Shown here piece after piece: positions 16,930 to 24,842 of a stretch of 64,000 bases of DNA. The notes under the pieces were generated by a model that made no database searches, was not told the DNA's origin, and saw only the letters and a list, made by a program, of their open reading frames with translations. Source of the DNA: Candidatus Celerinatantimonas neptuna (GTDB lineage: Bacteria; Pseudomonadota; Gammaproteobacteria; Enterobacterales; Celerinatantimonadaceae); assembly GCA_911810475.1 (NCBI GenBank), contig OU461276.1:2853501-2917500 (forward strand), given 5' to 3'. How positions within the stretch are numbered: the stretch's first letter is position 1; each line of letters opens with the position of its first letter. The translations under genes and the position numbers were made by a program.

Positions 16930-18992
16930 TTAACCAACAACTAAAAACCGTTGTGACACTGGGCGGTACGGTCGATCACTCATTTACCAAAATGGGTAGT
17001 GCCTTTAATCAATCGATGGGCAAAGCAACCGGCACCGTTAAACAGTTGAAACGCGAGCAGGAACAACTCACCAAAAAAATCAAAAAAGCTAAACTGGCCG
17101 GTGATGATGTTTCTCTGTTAACCCGGCGTTATCAGGAACTGGGCCAGCAGGTTGAACGCAGCGGCAATAAAGTCAGCGCATTTGAGCGTATTCAGAGTGC
17201 TGGATCAGGGTTTAAAAAAACAGCGGGGCTGGCGACAGCTGCTGCCGGTTCAATTTGGGGGACGGCAGCGGCACTGACCGGTATGATGACTGCCACCAAT
17301 CAGGAAACGGCTGCCACGGTTGGACTGGCACATGCTCAGAGCATGAGCATTGAGCAATTTCAGGCATGGAATGCCATTGCCAAACAGGCGGATCTGTCCG
17401 GTGAAAACATCGGCGATATGATTGAAGAATTGTCGAATAAATATGGCGAGTTTAAAGCGCTGGGCCAGCAGAGCACCGTGGCCAGTGTTTTTGGTAAGCT
17501 TGGGATCACCAAAGATATGATGGCTGGTATGAATGCGGCGCAGCAGTTTGAATATGTGATGAAGCGCCTGCAGCATGTGAAAGACCAGCAGCAGGCCGCC
17601 AGCCTGGCAGACATGTTATTCGGGGGGGAAGCGAATAAAGTTGTCACCTATATCCGCAGTACCCACAAAAGCCTGGATAGTTTGTTAGCGTCTCAACAAC
17701 GCTTTAACCAGTTAACCAATCATGGCGGGGCTGGGGCGCAGCGCTACGGGAATGCATTCAAGAATTTGCGGCTGGTGATCCGCAGCACATGGCAGGAAAT
17801 CTCCGGGATTGTTGGCGGTGAAATGGCTGATGATATCAACAAACTGAGTCTGCAAATCGGGGCGTTTGTCCGCAAGAATAAAGCGCAGATCGTCAGTATG
17901 ATGAAAAGCCTTATTTATTCTGCCAAGGATGCTGCAATTGGCCTTTTTCATCTTGGCCAGACAATTAATCATGTTGTCCAGTTCTTCGGAGGATGGCATA
18001 CCGTCGGCATGGCGGTTGCGACATTGCTGGCCGGAAAACTGGTGATGGGGATTGTTAGTATGACGGTTGGTCTGATGAGTGCCGCTAGAACGTTAGGCAT
18101 TGCTAAAATCGCCATGGCTGCTTTCAATCTGGTGCTGTCGGCTAATCCGATCGGTCTGATTGTGACGATAATCGGATTATTAATTATCGGGCTGGTAGAA
18201 CTCTATCGTCATTCCAGCAAGGTTAATAAGTGGATCCAGTCGCATTTTCCGAAAACAGTTCATCTGTTCAAATCCATTATGAGCTGGTCCCCAATGGCGT
18301 CATTAAAAAAAGCCTGGCATGGGGTGACAGGATTTTTCAGTCATCTGTTGAACGGGATCGTCGGTTGGTTCCGTGATGGTTGGCTATCGATTAAGCAAGC
18401 TTTTTTTAACTGGATTCCACTGGGATTGTTAATCAGTCACTGGGACGGTGTGAGAACCTATTTCAGTGATTTGTGGTCCGGCATTCAAAGCAGGTTCAGT
18501 CATGGCATTGATCATATTCAGCATGCTCTGAGTTTTTCTCCACGCCCCACAATCAAAGCCGCATGGGATGATGTGGTGCATTATTTCCAGAATCTCTGGC
18601 AGCGGATCAGCGGTATTTTTTATCGGGGTATGGCCCGGATTCAAGCCGTTTTCGGTCACGTTAAACACTGGTTCGGCAAGCTGAAATTCTGGCATCATGA
18701 TCCGTCCCCGAAATCGGTTCATATCCGAAAAACCATTGAGACTATTGGCACAACGCAGCAAGCCTCATCAGCAACTGCCGCTTCAAGGGTCGTCCCTGAC
18801 CCTGCACAACGGGCACAGGCGGCTATTCAAAAGGTATCCGTGAAACATCAGGCTGTGCATGTTCAACAAAATGTTGGCGGGATCACCATTTATGCTGCAC
18901 CAGGTCAGTCCCCGGAAGATATCGGTCAGGCGGTTCACCAGACGCTGACTGATCACCTGGATAGTGCCCTGTACGATTTGCCGGAGTTCTAA
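16926..18992 (+). CDS. Tail tape measure protein (P2 gpT)
   Basis: 688 residues. The N terminus (about 30-90) is a lysine- and glutamine-rich coiled coil (KQLKREQEQLTKKIKKAKLAG). Hydrophobic helices near 95-120 and about 355-430 (LLAGKLVMGIVSMTVGLMSA, ANPIGLIVTIIGLLIIGLVELY) are typical of TP901-type tape measures that insert in membrane during injection. The C-terminal third is rich in Trp, His and Phe. Its length sets tail length. The ATG overlaps the E' stop. Confidence 0.92.
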   Translation: MINQQLKTVVTLGGTVDHSFTKMGSAFNQSMGKATGTVKQLKREQEQLTKKIKKAKLAGDDVSLLTRRYQELGQQVERSGNKVSAFERIQSAGSGFKKTAGLATAAAGSIWGTAAALTGMMTATNQETAATVGLAHAQSMSIEQFQAWNAIAKQADLSGENIGDMIEELSNKYGEFKALGQQSTVASVFGKLGITKDMMAGMNAAQQFEYVMKRLQHVKDQQQAASLADMLFGGEANKVVTYIRSTHKSLDSLLASQQRFNQLTNHGGAGAQRYGNAFKNLRLVIRSTWQEISGIVGGEMADDINKLSLQIGAFVRKNKAQIVSMMKSLIYSAKDAAIGLFHLGQTINHVVQFFGGWHTVGMAVATLLAGKLVMGIVSMTVGLMSAARTLGIAKIAMAAFNLVLSANPIGLIVTIIGLLIIGLVELYRHSSKVNKWIQSHFPKTVHLFKSIMSWSPMASLKKAWHGVTGFFSHLLNGIVGWFRDGWLSIKQAFFNWIPLGLLISHWDGVRTYFSDLWSGIQSRFSHGIDHIQHALSFSPRPTIKAAWDDVVHYFQNLWQRISGIFYRGMARIQAVFGHVKHWFGKLKFWHHDPSPKSVHIRKTIETIGTTQQASSATAASRVVPDPAQRAQAAIQKVSVKHQAVHVQQNVGGITIYAAPGQSPEDIGQAVHQTLTDHLDSALYDLPEF

Positions 18993-19397
18993 ATGTCACA
19001 ACCGATGCTGTCCCTGGGGGGATTCAATTTTGCGGTATCTACCGCAACGTATCAGCAACTGGTGCGATCCCATGAATGGCGCTGGCAAGCCCAGCCACGT
19101 GTAGGGAAACGGGATATTTTGCAATACACAGGCAAGGCAGCCCCGACCCGTTCATTGAACGGTCAGATTGCGACTATGTTTCAAAACACGGGAACAGGTC
19201 AGATCCAGAAACTGATTGATCTGGCCAACAAGGGGCAGCCGCTGCTGATGATGAGCGGAGATGGTGACAAGCTGGGGTACTGGTGTATCAAAAGCGTGAC
19301 TGAAACTAATACCGGTTTCATGTCGGGCGGTACACCTCGTTTTCAGACGTTTCAACTGGATTTAATTTTTTATGGCGACGATCTACAAAACCCGTGA
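18993..19397 (+). CDS. Tail protein U (P2 gpU)
   Basis: 134 residues, starting immediately after the tape measure stop. LGGFNFAVSTATYQQLVRSHEWRW and FQTFQLDLIFYGDD are typical of gpU, needed to finish the baseplate/tail tip. It overlaps the next gene by 26 bases. Confidence 0.9.
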   Translation: MSQPMLSLGGFNFAVSTATYQQLVRSHEWRWQAQPRVGKRDILQYTGKAAPTRSLNGQIATMFQNTGTGQIQKLIDLANKGQPLLMMSGDGDKLGYWCIKSVTETNTGFMSGGTPRFQTFQLDLIFYGDDLQNP

Positions 19398-19575
19398 TGG
19401 AGACGTGCTGGATCGGATTTGTTATGACTATTATGGTCGTGAAAGCGCAGTGATTGATGTTTATGCTGCGAATCCGGGACTGGCCAGCTACGGTGTTATT
19501 TTACCCGCCGGGATTTCCATTCTATTGCCGGTGCTTTCGAGGCCGGTTGCACAAGGAACTTCGCTATGGGACTGA
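19372..19575 (+). CDS. Tail protein X (P2 gpX, LysM-like)
   Basis: 67 residues. TRDGDVLDRICYDYYGRESAVIDVYAANPGLA...LPAGISILLP is the LysM-like fold of gpX, which may contact peptidoglycan or stabilise the baseplate hub. It is translated from within the end of gpU, and its end overlaps gpD by 10 bases. Confidence 0.9.
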   Translation: MATIYKTRDGDVLDRICYDYYGRESAVIDVYAANPGLASYGVILPAGISILLPVLSRPVAQGTSLWD

Positions 19576-20567
19576 TGTATCAGCCGCAGTTTTCACTGAC
19601 CGCCAACGGCACCGATATTACCGATAAAATATGGCAAAATCTGATCAGTCTGAATTTGCGAGATAATGCCGGGAAGACATCGGATCGACTGGCGATTTCG
19701 ATCACCTTGCCCAAATCAGACTCGACGCCACCGAAAGGTGCGGTGCTGAATTTTTCGCTGGGATTTAACGGAACGTTGGTGAACAAAGGACAGTTTATAG
19801 TCGATTCATTGACATTAAGCGGCCCACCTCGGCAGTTACAAATCGTGGCTAATGCTGCTCCGATGAATAATCGTCGACAAACCGGCACGATTCAGAGCCA
19901 TAAAACCCGCAGCTTTGATCACATCACGTTATCAAATCTGGTGACGACCATCGCGAAAGAGAATGATCTGACCCCTAAAATCAGTACAGATATGGCCCAT
20001 AAAACGATTGAGCATATCGATCAGGTGAATGAAAGTGATATTGGATTGCTGACCCGCATTGCACAGCACTATGGCGCGGTGGTGAAACCTGCCAATGGCT
20101 ATCTGATTTTTACAACGGGACTCGCGGGGAAAACGGCCTCCGGGAAAACACTTCCGGTGGTCACCATTCGACCAGAGCATGTTAAAACATGGCAATGCCG
20201 TTTCAACAGCCGCAATGATGCTCAGAGGGTGGTAGCCACCTATCACGATGTCCAAACCGGGAAGACTGACGAAATCAGCGTGGGCAGTGGTGAACCAGCG
20301 TATCGAATTCTCTATGAATATCCCAACAAAGCAGAGGCTGAAGCTGCTGCTGCCGCACGAGCTAAATCGGTAAAAGCGGGGAGTGATGTGCTTGATATTA
20401 CCATGGCGGCTGCCCCGGATTTTATAGCCCTTATGGCTGAAGGGTATCTGAAACTATCGGACTTCGGGGATAAAGAAGACGGTAAGTGGCGCATTGCGAC
20501 GATCGAATGGTCGTTAATGCAACGTGGTATGAGCATGCACATTACCGGTGATCACGGCAAATCGTAA
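19566..20567 (+). CDS. Baseplate hub protein D (P2 gpD, late control)
   Basis: 333 residues of the gpD/gp27 hub family. FSLTANGTDITDKIWQNLISLNLRDNAGKTSDRLAI is the N-terminal barrel; later HIDQVNESDIGLLTRIAQHYGAVVKPANGYLIF is a family signature. It forms the ring that holds the gpV spike. AAGGA lies about 8 bases before the ATG. It is the last tail gene. Confidence 0.92.
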   Translation: MGLMYQPQFSLTANGTDITDKIWQNLISLNLRDNAGKTSDRLAISITLPKSDSTPPKGAVLNFSLGFNGTLVNKGQFIVDSLTLSGPPRQLQIVANAAPMNNRRQTGTIQSHKTRSFDHITLSNLVTTIAKENDLTPKISTDMAHKTIEHIDQVNESDIGLLTRIAQHYGAVVKPANGYLIFTTGLAGKTASGKTLPVVTIRPEHVKTWQCRFNSRNDAQRVVATYHDVQTGKTDEISVGSGEPAYRILYEYPNKAEAEAAAAARAKSVKAGSDVLDITMAAAPDFIALMAEGYLKLSDFGDKEDGKWRIATIEWSLMQRGMSMHITGDHGKS

Positions 20568-20582
20568 ACAGAAAAGAGGCGA

Positions 20583-20680
20583 CAGGCTGGTGCGCGAACA
20601 CCAACCTGACGTTAACCCACATGAACTGAGCATGTGAGCCAACCTATGGCTTCCTGCCTCGCGTAAGGCGCAGGAAGCCT
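20583..20680 (+). ncRNA. Three tandem hairpins, C4-antisense-like phage RNA
   Basis: Between gpD and the methylase the DNA has three consecutive stems. 20583-20592 pairs with 20599-20608 around CGCGAA, with one mismatch. CACATG/CATGTG at 20618-20636 encloses AACTGAG. A 10-bp GGCTTCCTGC/GCAGGAAGCC stem at 20648-20679 can extend inward. There is no good reading frame. The order and loop sequences remind me of the C4 antisense RNAs of P1/P7 and many prophages. That identity is from memory and needs a covariance search; the structure itself is plain. Confidence 0.5.
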
Positions 20681-20721
20681 ATCCGAAATTTCAATTAAAA
20701 TCAAAAAAGGATCGGCTCATT

Positions 20722-21480
20722 ATGAGTAAACCGTTTTTTTCGTGGCAGGGTGGTAAGCGTCGTCTGGCCAGACATATCATCCCTAATTTCCCTGCACATG
20801 ACTGCTATGTTGAACCGTTTGCTGGTGGCGCAGCTCTGTTCTTTATGAAAGAACCTGCAAAGGTTGAAGTGATTAATGACGTCAACAGCGATTTGGTGAA
20901 TCTCTACCGGGTCGTTCAGAACCATTTAGAAGAGTTTATCCGAATGTTCAAATGGTCTCTGATTAGCCGTCAGATGTATGAATGGCTTAATGGAACACCG
21001 GTTGATGTCCTGACTGATATTCAACGTGCTGCCCGGTTTTATTATCTGCAGCAGCAGGGATTCGGAGCCAAAGTGGATGATCGAACATTCGGAACAGCAA
21101 CGACAAAAGCACCCAATCTGAATTTATTGCGTATTGAAGAGAACCTGAGTCAGGCCCACTTACGTCTGTCCAGAGTATTTGTTGAACATCTTGATTGGCA
21201 AAAATGTATCACTAAGTATGACCGACCACATTCGCTTTTTTATCTGGATCCACCCTATTGGCAAACAGCCGGCTATGGGGTTGATTTCCCATTCGAACAC
21301 TATGAGCAGATGGCTCAATTAGCCGGTTCGATTAAAGGGAAGATGATCATCAGCATTAATGACCACCCAGACATCAGAAAAGTGTTCGACGGCTTTCGAA
21401 TGGAAACTGTTGGCATTCATTACACCATCGGCGGTGGCAAGGGAAAAAATGCCGAGGAACTGATTATTTACAATTTTTAA
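20722..21480 (+). CDS. Phage DNA adenine methyltransferase (Dam/D12 class)
   Basis: 252 residues. The N-terminal motif FSWQGGKRRLARHI binds S-adenosylmethionine with EPFAGGAALFF (31-41). The catalytic DPPY is at 176-179. The order is that of D12-class N6-adenine methylases such as Dam and T4 Dam. It probably protects phage DNA or modulates host GATC-based regulation; the target sequence is not deducible. AAAGGATCGG precedes the ATG. The leader contains the three-hairpin RNA. Confidence 0.9.
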   Translation: MSKPFFSWQGGKRRLARHIIPNFPAHDCYVEPFAGGAALFFMKEPAKVEVINDVNSDLVNLYRVVQNHLEEFIRMFKWSLISRQMYEWLNGTPVDVLTDIQRAARFYYLQQQGFGAKVDDRTFGTATTKAPNLNLLRIEENLSQAHLRLSRVFVEHLDWQKCITKYDRPHSLFYLDPPYWQTAGYGVDFPFEHYEQMAQLAGSIKGKMIISINDHPDIRKVFDGFRMETVGIHYTIGGGKGKNAEELIIYNF

Positions 21481-21492
21481 TTTCCTTCCTAA

Positions 21493-21552
21493 AGACGATT
21501 AACCATCGTCTCCCACCATCAATCCTCACATCCCAGGCCGCGTTCTGCGGCC
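21493..21552 (+). terminator. Paired hairpins after the methylase gene
   Basis: AGACGAT/ATCGTCT (21493-21511) and GGCCGC/GCGGCC (21536-21552) are two clean stems within 75 bases of the methylase stop. Neither has a long T-run, so termination may be weak. They separate the late genes from the hicB control region. Confidence 0.5.
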
Positions 21553-21560
21553 CCTTCCAA

Positions 21561-21610
21561 TAAACAAAATTGTTTACTATTAGAGTTATATAATTAAACA
21601 AAAATGTTTT
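21561..21610 (+). promoter_or_regulatory. hicB promoter flanked by twin palindromic operators
   Basis: TAAACAAAATTGTTTA (21561-21576, perfect 7-bp arms) and TAAACAAAAATGTTTT (21595-21610, 14 of 16 bases identical) are centred 34 bases apart, about three helical turns. A consensus -10, TATAAT, lies at 21589-21594 directly against the second site; no good -35 is seen at 17 bp. The layout fits autorepression by the HTH-containing HicB protein encoded 61 bases downstream. Confidence 0.6.
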
Positions 21611-21670
21611 CATTAAGTGTTAATATTGTCATCTAAATTATTTCATGCTTTATAAAAAGGTGAGTATTAG

Positions 21671-22096
21671 ATGTACTATCCAGTCAATATTTCACGAGAT
21701 GGCAACGGCTTTTTAGTGCAATTTCCTGATATCCCAGAAGCTATTTCATATGATATTTCATATAAAGGTGCATTAGAAAATGCAAGAGGGGCGCTGGTGG
21801 ATGCTCTTTCTCTTTATTTTGAATATAAGCGCCGAGTTCCTATGCCATCAGATCCTAAAGATGGCCCTGTTATAGCTGTTCCTGCAAGTATTTGGTCTAA
21901 AACATTGGTTCTAAATGCAATGATTGATGATGGAATAACAGCTAGCGAACTGGCTCGACGAATGAATACAAGTCCTCAGTCTATTAATCGTATTGTGAAT
22001 TTGAAACATACATCGAAAATCGACACATTAAATCAGGCCCTAAGAGCAATGGGGCGCAAAATGACCATTGATGTTGAGAGAATAACTTTAATATAG
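21671..22096 (+). CDS. Orphan HicB-family protein with HTH domain
   Basis: 141 residues. The first 70 form the HicB partial RNase-H fold (MYYPVNISRDGNGFLVQFPDIPEAIS, ALENARGALVDALSLYFEY). Residues about 90-135 form an Xre-like helix-turn-helix (ITASELARRMNTSPQSINRIVN). HicB normally neutralises the HicA RNase and represses its own operon. No HicA-size gene lies on either side, so it is probably a DNA-binding regulator acting on the twin operators upstream. AAGGTGAG precedes the ATG. It is the last phage gene before ssrA. Confidence 0.85.
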   Translation: MYYPVNISRDGNGFLVQFPDIPEAISYDISYKGALENARGALVDALSLYFEYKRRVPMPSDPKDGPVIAVPASIWSKTLVLNAMIDDGITASELARRMNTSPQSINRIVNLKHTSKIDTLNQALRAMGRKMTIDVERITLI

Positions 22097-22133
22097 TGGA
22101 AGGAATAATCAGGCTACGTGACATAAACGTGCC

Positions 22134-22149
22134 ATTTTGGGGCCAAAAT
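22134..22149 (+). repeat. Inverted repeat near the prophage end
   Basis: ATTTTGG and CCAAAAT flank two bases. The repeat lies 79-94 bases from the ssrA 3' end, in the gap that should hold the right attachment arm. It could be an integrase arm or host-factor site; no more can be said. Confidence 0.35.
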
Positions 22150-22176
22150 TAAGGGGTTTTTGCGTCGTAAAATAGT

Positions 22177-22222
22177 AGACCCACTGTCGTAAACCTTTGA
22201 TTTGTCTACGTTCAGTGGGTCT
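22177..22222 (-). terminator. Hairpin downstream of ssrA; phage-host junction
   Basis: AGACCCACTG and CAGTGGGTCT form a perfect 10-bp stem around a 26-base loop, beginning 6 bases beyond the tmRNA CCA end. Read on the minus strand it is followed by ACTATTTTACG, a weak T-rich tail. It probably ends ssrA transcription and is either host sequence or brought by the phage. The attachment core should lie here or in the tmRNA 3' end. Confidence 0.5.
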
Positions 22223-22227
22223 TGAAT

Positions 22228-22595
22228 TGGTGGAGCTGGCGGGATTTGAACCCGCGTCCAGAACCATCTCACCCAGCGGCGCTACATGCTTAGTCGACCT
22301 TTAATTTCGCGATAATGCTGCGGGCCAACACGCCACACTAACGCTAGCTTGAATTGAGTTTAACGATTCAGCTCTCAAGCGGGAGCATCCACGCGATCCT
22401 GATTTGGTTTGATCCCCTGTTAGTCCCCGTCTTTCAGGCTGAAGCTAGGGCAGGAGAGCTTTCAGCAGGTTATTAAGCTGCTAAAGCGTAGTTTTCGTCG
22501 TTTGCGACTATTTTTTTGCGGCTTTTTACGAGGCCAACCGCCCCTCGGCATGCTCCTCTGACCTCATTGATCCTGTCGAATCCTAAATCAGCCCC
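22228..22595 (-). ncRNA. ssrA: Transfer-messenger RNA (tmRNA)
   Basis: 368 bases on the minus strand. The 5' end GGGGCTG pairs with CAGCTCC next to the encoded ACCA. The T-arm is GGTTCAAATCC. The resume codon opens the tag ANDENYALAA, ended by TAA; the tag matches the E. coli tag. tmRNA frees stalled ribosomes and marks incomplete proteins for ClpXP and related proteases. Its protein partner smpB lies just upstream. The 3' end adjoins the prophage, a common integration site. Confidence 0.97.
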
Positions 22596-22673
22596 AGAGT
22601 CTAGGTGGCAGTCTAACACAGCTTCGCTTGTTGATACTAGCTGAATTAATCTAACCACACTATATTTGACCAT

Positions 22674-23156
22674 TTAGCGTAAACTATGTTTCATCACGCG
22701 TGATTTATTTCGCTCCCATTCGCGATCTTTAATATCACTACGTTTATCGTGTTCTTTTTTACCTTTCGCCAGGCCAATCTCCAGTTTTGCCCATGACTGT
22801 TTCCAGTACATGGCAAGTGCAACAATGGTATAGCCCTGACGCTCGCTCGAACCGATCAGTTTGTGGAGTTCACGTTTGTTCAGTAATAGTTTACGGGTTC
22901 GTGTTGGGTCTGCAACAACATGTGTTGAAGCAACATTCAGCGGTTGAATGGTTGCACCAAACAGATAAGCCTCACCATTACGAATGATGATGTAACTTTC
23001 ACTGATATTTGCTTTACCGGCCCGAAGTGATTTAACTTCCCATCCCTGCAACTCTAAGCCAGCCTCGAATTTGTCTTCGATATGAAATTCGTGCCGGGCC
23101 TTTTTGTTCAGGGCAATGGTGTTAGAGCCGGATTTTTTTGCATTTTTCTTAGCCAT
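22674..23156 (-). CDS. smpB: tmRNA-binding protein SmpB
   Basis: 160 residues from ATG 23156 ([11 protein letters not shown]); the frame is open further upstream, but the family starts here. [32 protein letters not shown] is the beta-barrel core that binds the tmRNA elbow. The C-terminal basic tail [17 protein letters not shown] lies in the mRNA channel. SmpB delivers tmRNA to stalled ribosomes. It is transcribed towards ssrA, 78 bases away, as in many gammaproteobacteria. Confidence 0.96.
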   Translation of the reverse strand: MAKKNAKKSGSNTIALNKKARHEFHIEDKFEAGLELQGWEVKSLRAGKANISESYIIIRNGEAYLFGATIQPLNVASTHVVADPTRTRKLLLNKRELHKLIGSSERQGYTIVALAMYWKQSWAKLEIGLAKGKKEHDKRSDIKDREWERNKSRVMKHSLR

Positions 23157-23258
23157 AGGGGCGCTATTATACCCATCTTCGCAGGTAAGAAAACTGATAT
23201 TCTTCGAGTTTATCGGCTTTGATGATAAAATCGGGCTGATTTGTCTTAAGGAGTGTTC

Positions 23259-23693
23259 ATGCCTCAGATCCAACGTAGTGCTTTGGTCAGCTTTAGTGCC
23301 GAGCAGATGTACCAATTAGTCAATGATGTGGATGCGTATCCTGAGTTTTTACCGGGATGTGTCGGAAGTCAGGTTGTCAGTGCTGATGATGAACAGATGA
23401 CAGCTACGGTGAAAGTTGCCAAAGCGGGGATCCGCAATGAGTTTACGACCTGTAATACGCTATTCCCTCACCATAAAATTAAAATCGATTTGGTGAACGG
23501 GCCATTTAAAAAGCTCACCGGGACCTGGAATTTTCAGCCACTGGACGCTAGAGCCTGTAAGGTGATTTTAGAGCTGGATTTTGAATTTTCTAATCGGTTG
23601 ATTGCAATGGCATTTGGGCGGGTATTTAAAGAAATTGCCGGGGCGATGGTGCAGGCGTTTTCTAACCGAGCGAAGCAGGTTTATATCTCATGA
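23259..23693 (+). CDS. ratA: RatA, START-domain (COQ10-like) protein
   Basis: 144 residues from ATG 23259, preceded by AAGGAG at 23248-23253. [34 protein letters not shown] is nearly the E. coli RatA start. The START/COQ10 fold may bind ubiquinone or lipid. In E. coli the protein was reported to block 70S ribosome association, while eukaryotic COQ10 supports respiration; which role applies is open. It is divergent from smpB and coupled to rnfH by ATGA. Confidence 0.93.
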   Translation: MPQIQRSALVSFSAEQMYQLVNDVDAYPEFLPGCVGSQVVSADDEQMTATVKVAKAGIRNEFTTCNTLFPHHKIKIDLVNGPFKKLTGTWNFQPLDARACKVILELDFEFSNRLIAMAFGRVFKEIAGAMVQAFSNRAKQVYIS

Positions 23694-24007
23694 GTGAATT
23701 GCTAATTGAGGTGGTTTATGCACTGCCACAAAAACAGACTCTATTATCTTTGAGTGTTGAGCAGGGTACAACCATCGAGCAGGCCATTGAGCTGTCTGGT
23801 CTTTATCAATATCACCCGGCACTGCGTGAACAACCATTAAAAGTGGGTATTTTTAGCCGGGCGGCAAAATTGAGTGATCCGGTGCAAGAAGGCGATCGTA
23901 TTGAAATTTACAGACCATTGCAGGCCGACCCAAAAGAGCTGCGTAAAATTCGTGCCGAACGGGCAAAACGTGGACAAGTAAATAAAGTGACAGGTGGCAG
24001 GGCTTAA
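23690..24007 (+). CDS. rnfH: RnfH family ubiquitin-fold protein (RatB)
   Basis: 105 residues. LIEVVYALPQKQTLLSLSVEQGTTIEQAIELSG and RIEIYRPLQADPKELRKIRAERAKR are family features of RnfH, a beta-grasp protein of unknown exact function often next to ratA or the Rnf complex. Translation is coupled to ratA. Confidence 0.93.
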   Translation: MSELLIEVVYALPQKQTLLSLSVEQGTTIEQAIELSGLYQYHPALREQPLKVGIFSRAAKLSDPVQEGDRIEIYRPLQADPKELRKIRAERAKRGQVNKVTGGRA

Positions 24008-24053
24008 ACCCATTTATGACTGATTAACTCACTTTTGAATTTGCTAAATGACG

Positions 24054-24077
24054 GGGCAAAGCCTTAAGGCTTTGCCC
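24054..24077. terminator. 24-base perfect palindrome between convergent rnfH and bamE
   Basis: GGGCAAAGCCTT and AAGGCTTTGCCC form a perfect dyad between two converging genes. It can fold on either strand but has no T-run, so it may work as a stem for RNA 3'-end protection as much as a terminator. Confidence 0.6.
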
Positions 24078-24084
24078 GAACCTA

Positions 24085-24465
24085 TTAACTGGCTTTGGCC
24101 TGAATTGTTTGGTTAATCGGCACATTAAAATTGGCTCCGGGGTGATAATCCCCACTCATGCTGGCCAGTTTGCCTTTTTTGAAGGTAACCACCAGTTTTT
24201 TCTGAGTGAGTTTGCCGTTGCCTTTTTGCAGGTGGTAAACGTAATACCATGTGTCAGGGGTAAATGGGTCAGCAAGCATTGGCGTCCCCATGACATATTT
24301 AACCTGAGCCTGACTCATTCCAATGCGAAGTTGATCGACATTTTGCTGCTCGATGTAATTCCCCTGAGGAATATCAATTTTGTAAACCAGCTTATCTAAA
24401 AGCGAACAGCCGGATAGGAGAGTGGTGGCTAGTACAGCCGATATGATTAATCGAGCGCGCATCAT
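24085..24465 (-). CDS. bamE: Outer-membrane assembly lipoprotein BamE
   Basis: 126 residues. The lipoprotein signal ends LLSGC with Cys20 lipidated. The domain (about 35-110) contains IPQGNYIEQQNVDQLRIGMSQAQVKYVMGTP and the strands DTWYYVYHL and LVVTFKKGKLA. BamE stabilises the BamA-BamD complex that inserts beta-barrel proteins in the outer membrane. It sits between rnfH and recN as in E. coli. Confidence 0.95.
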   Translation of the reverse strand: MMRARLIISAVLATTLLSGCSLLDKLVYKIDIPQGNYIEQQNVDQLRIGMSQAQVKYVMGTPMLADPFTPDTWYYVYHLQKGNGKLTQKKLVVTFKKGKLASMSGDYHPGANFNVPINQTIQAKAS

Positions 24466-24842
24466 CTTCTTACATTGCTTCTATAACTAGGCTGCTCATC
24501 ATACCAAGGACTGGCTAAAAAAGAAGTAGTGTTTTTGGGATTGAGTCGTTTTTTATAGCGTTGTGTGATTTTTTGCGGAGTTTACCGGAGGCCGCAATCG
24601 CGTGTGGGTCGATGTTCATCTATTTGTATTTACCAGAATACGATGATTTTAATGAACAGTTGGTTATGTGTGAATGATTGCTGATTTTTTAACTCTCTTT
24701 TTAGACTGGTGAGAATACAGGCCGGGATTATTCGCTATTTTGTTTATAGCTTGAGTATACTGAACATAACCGACATGAAAGCTTTTTACCACAAGTGCTT
24801 TGATGCCGGTGTGAGGTTTGTTGGATCATTGTTTTACAGAAG
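24466..24842. other. Intergenic stretch, bamE to recN
   Basis: 377 bases without a plausible gene. It is A+T-rich and contains TTGAGTATACTGAACAT-type sequence around 24752-24768 that could be part of the bamE promoter. I see no RNA gene or strong hairpin. Confidence 0.4.

Noticed and set aside
21480-22227. Complete HicAB toxin-antitoxin pair
   Set aside because: Only HicB is present; the flanking gaps contain no HicA-size frame with a ribosome site.
22473-22673. Minus-strand frame ending in the ANDENYALAA tag
   Set aside because: It lies within ssrA; only the tag codons are translated, after trans-translation.
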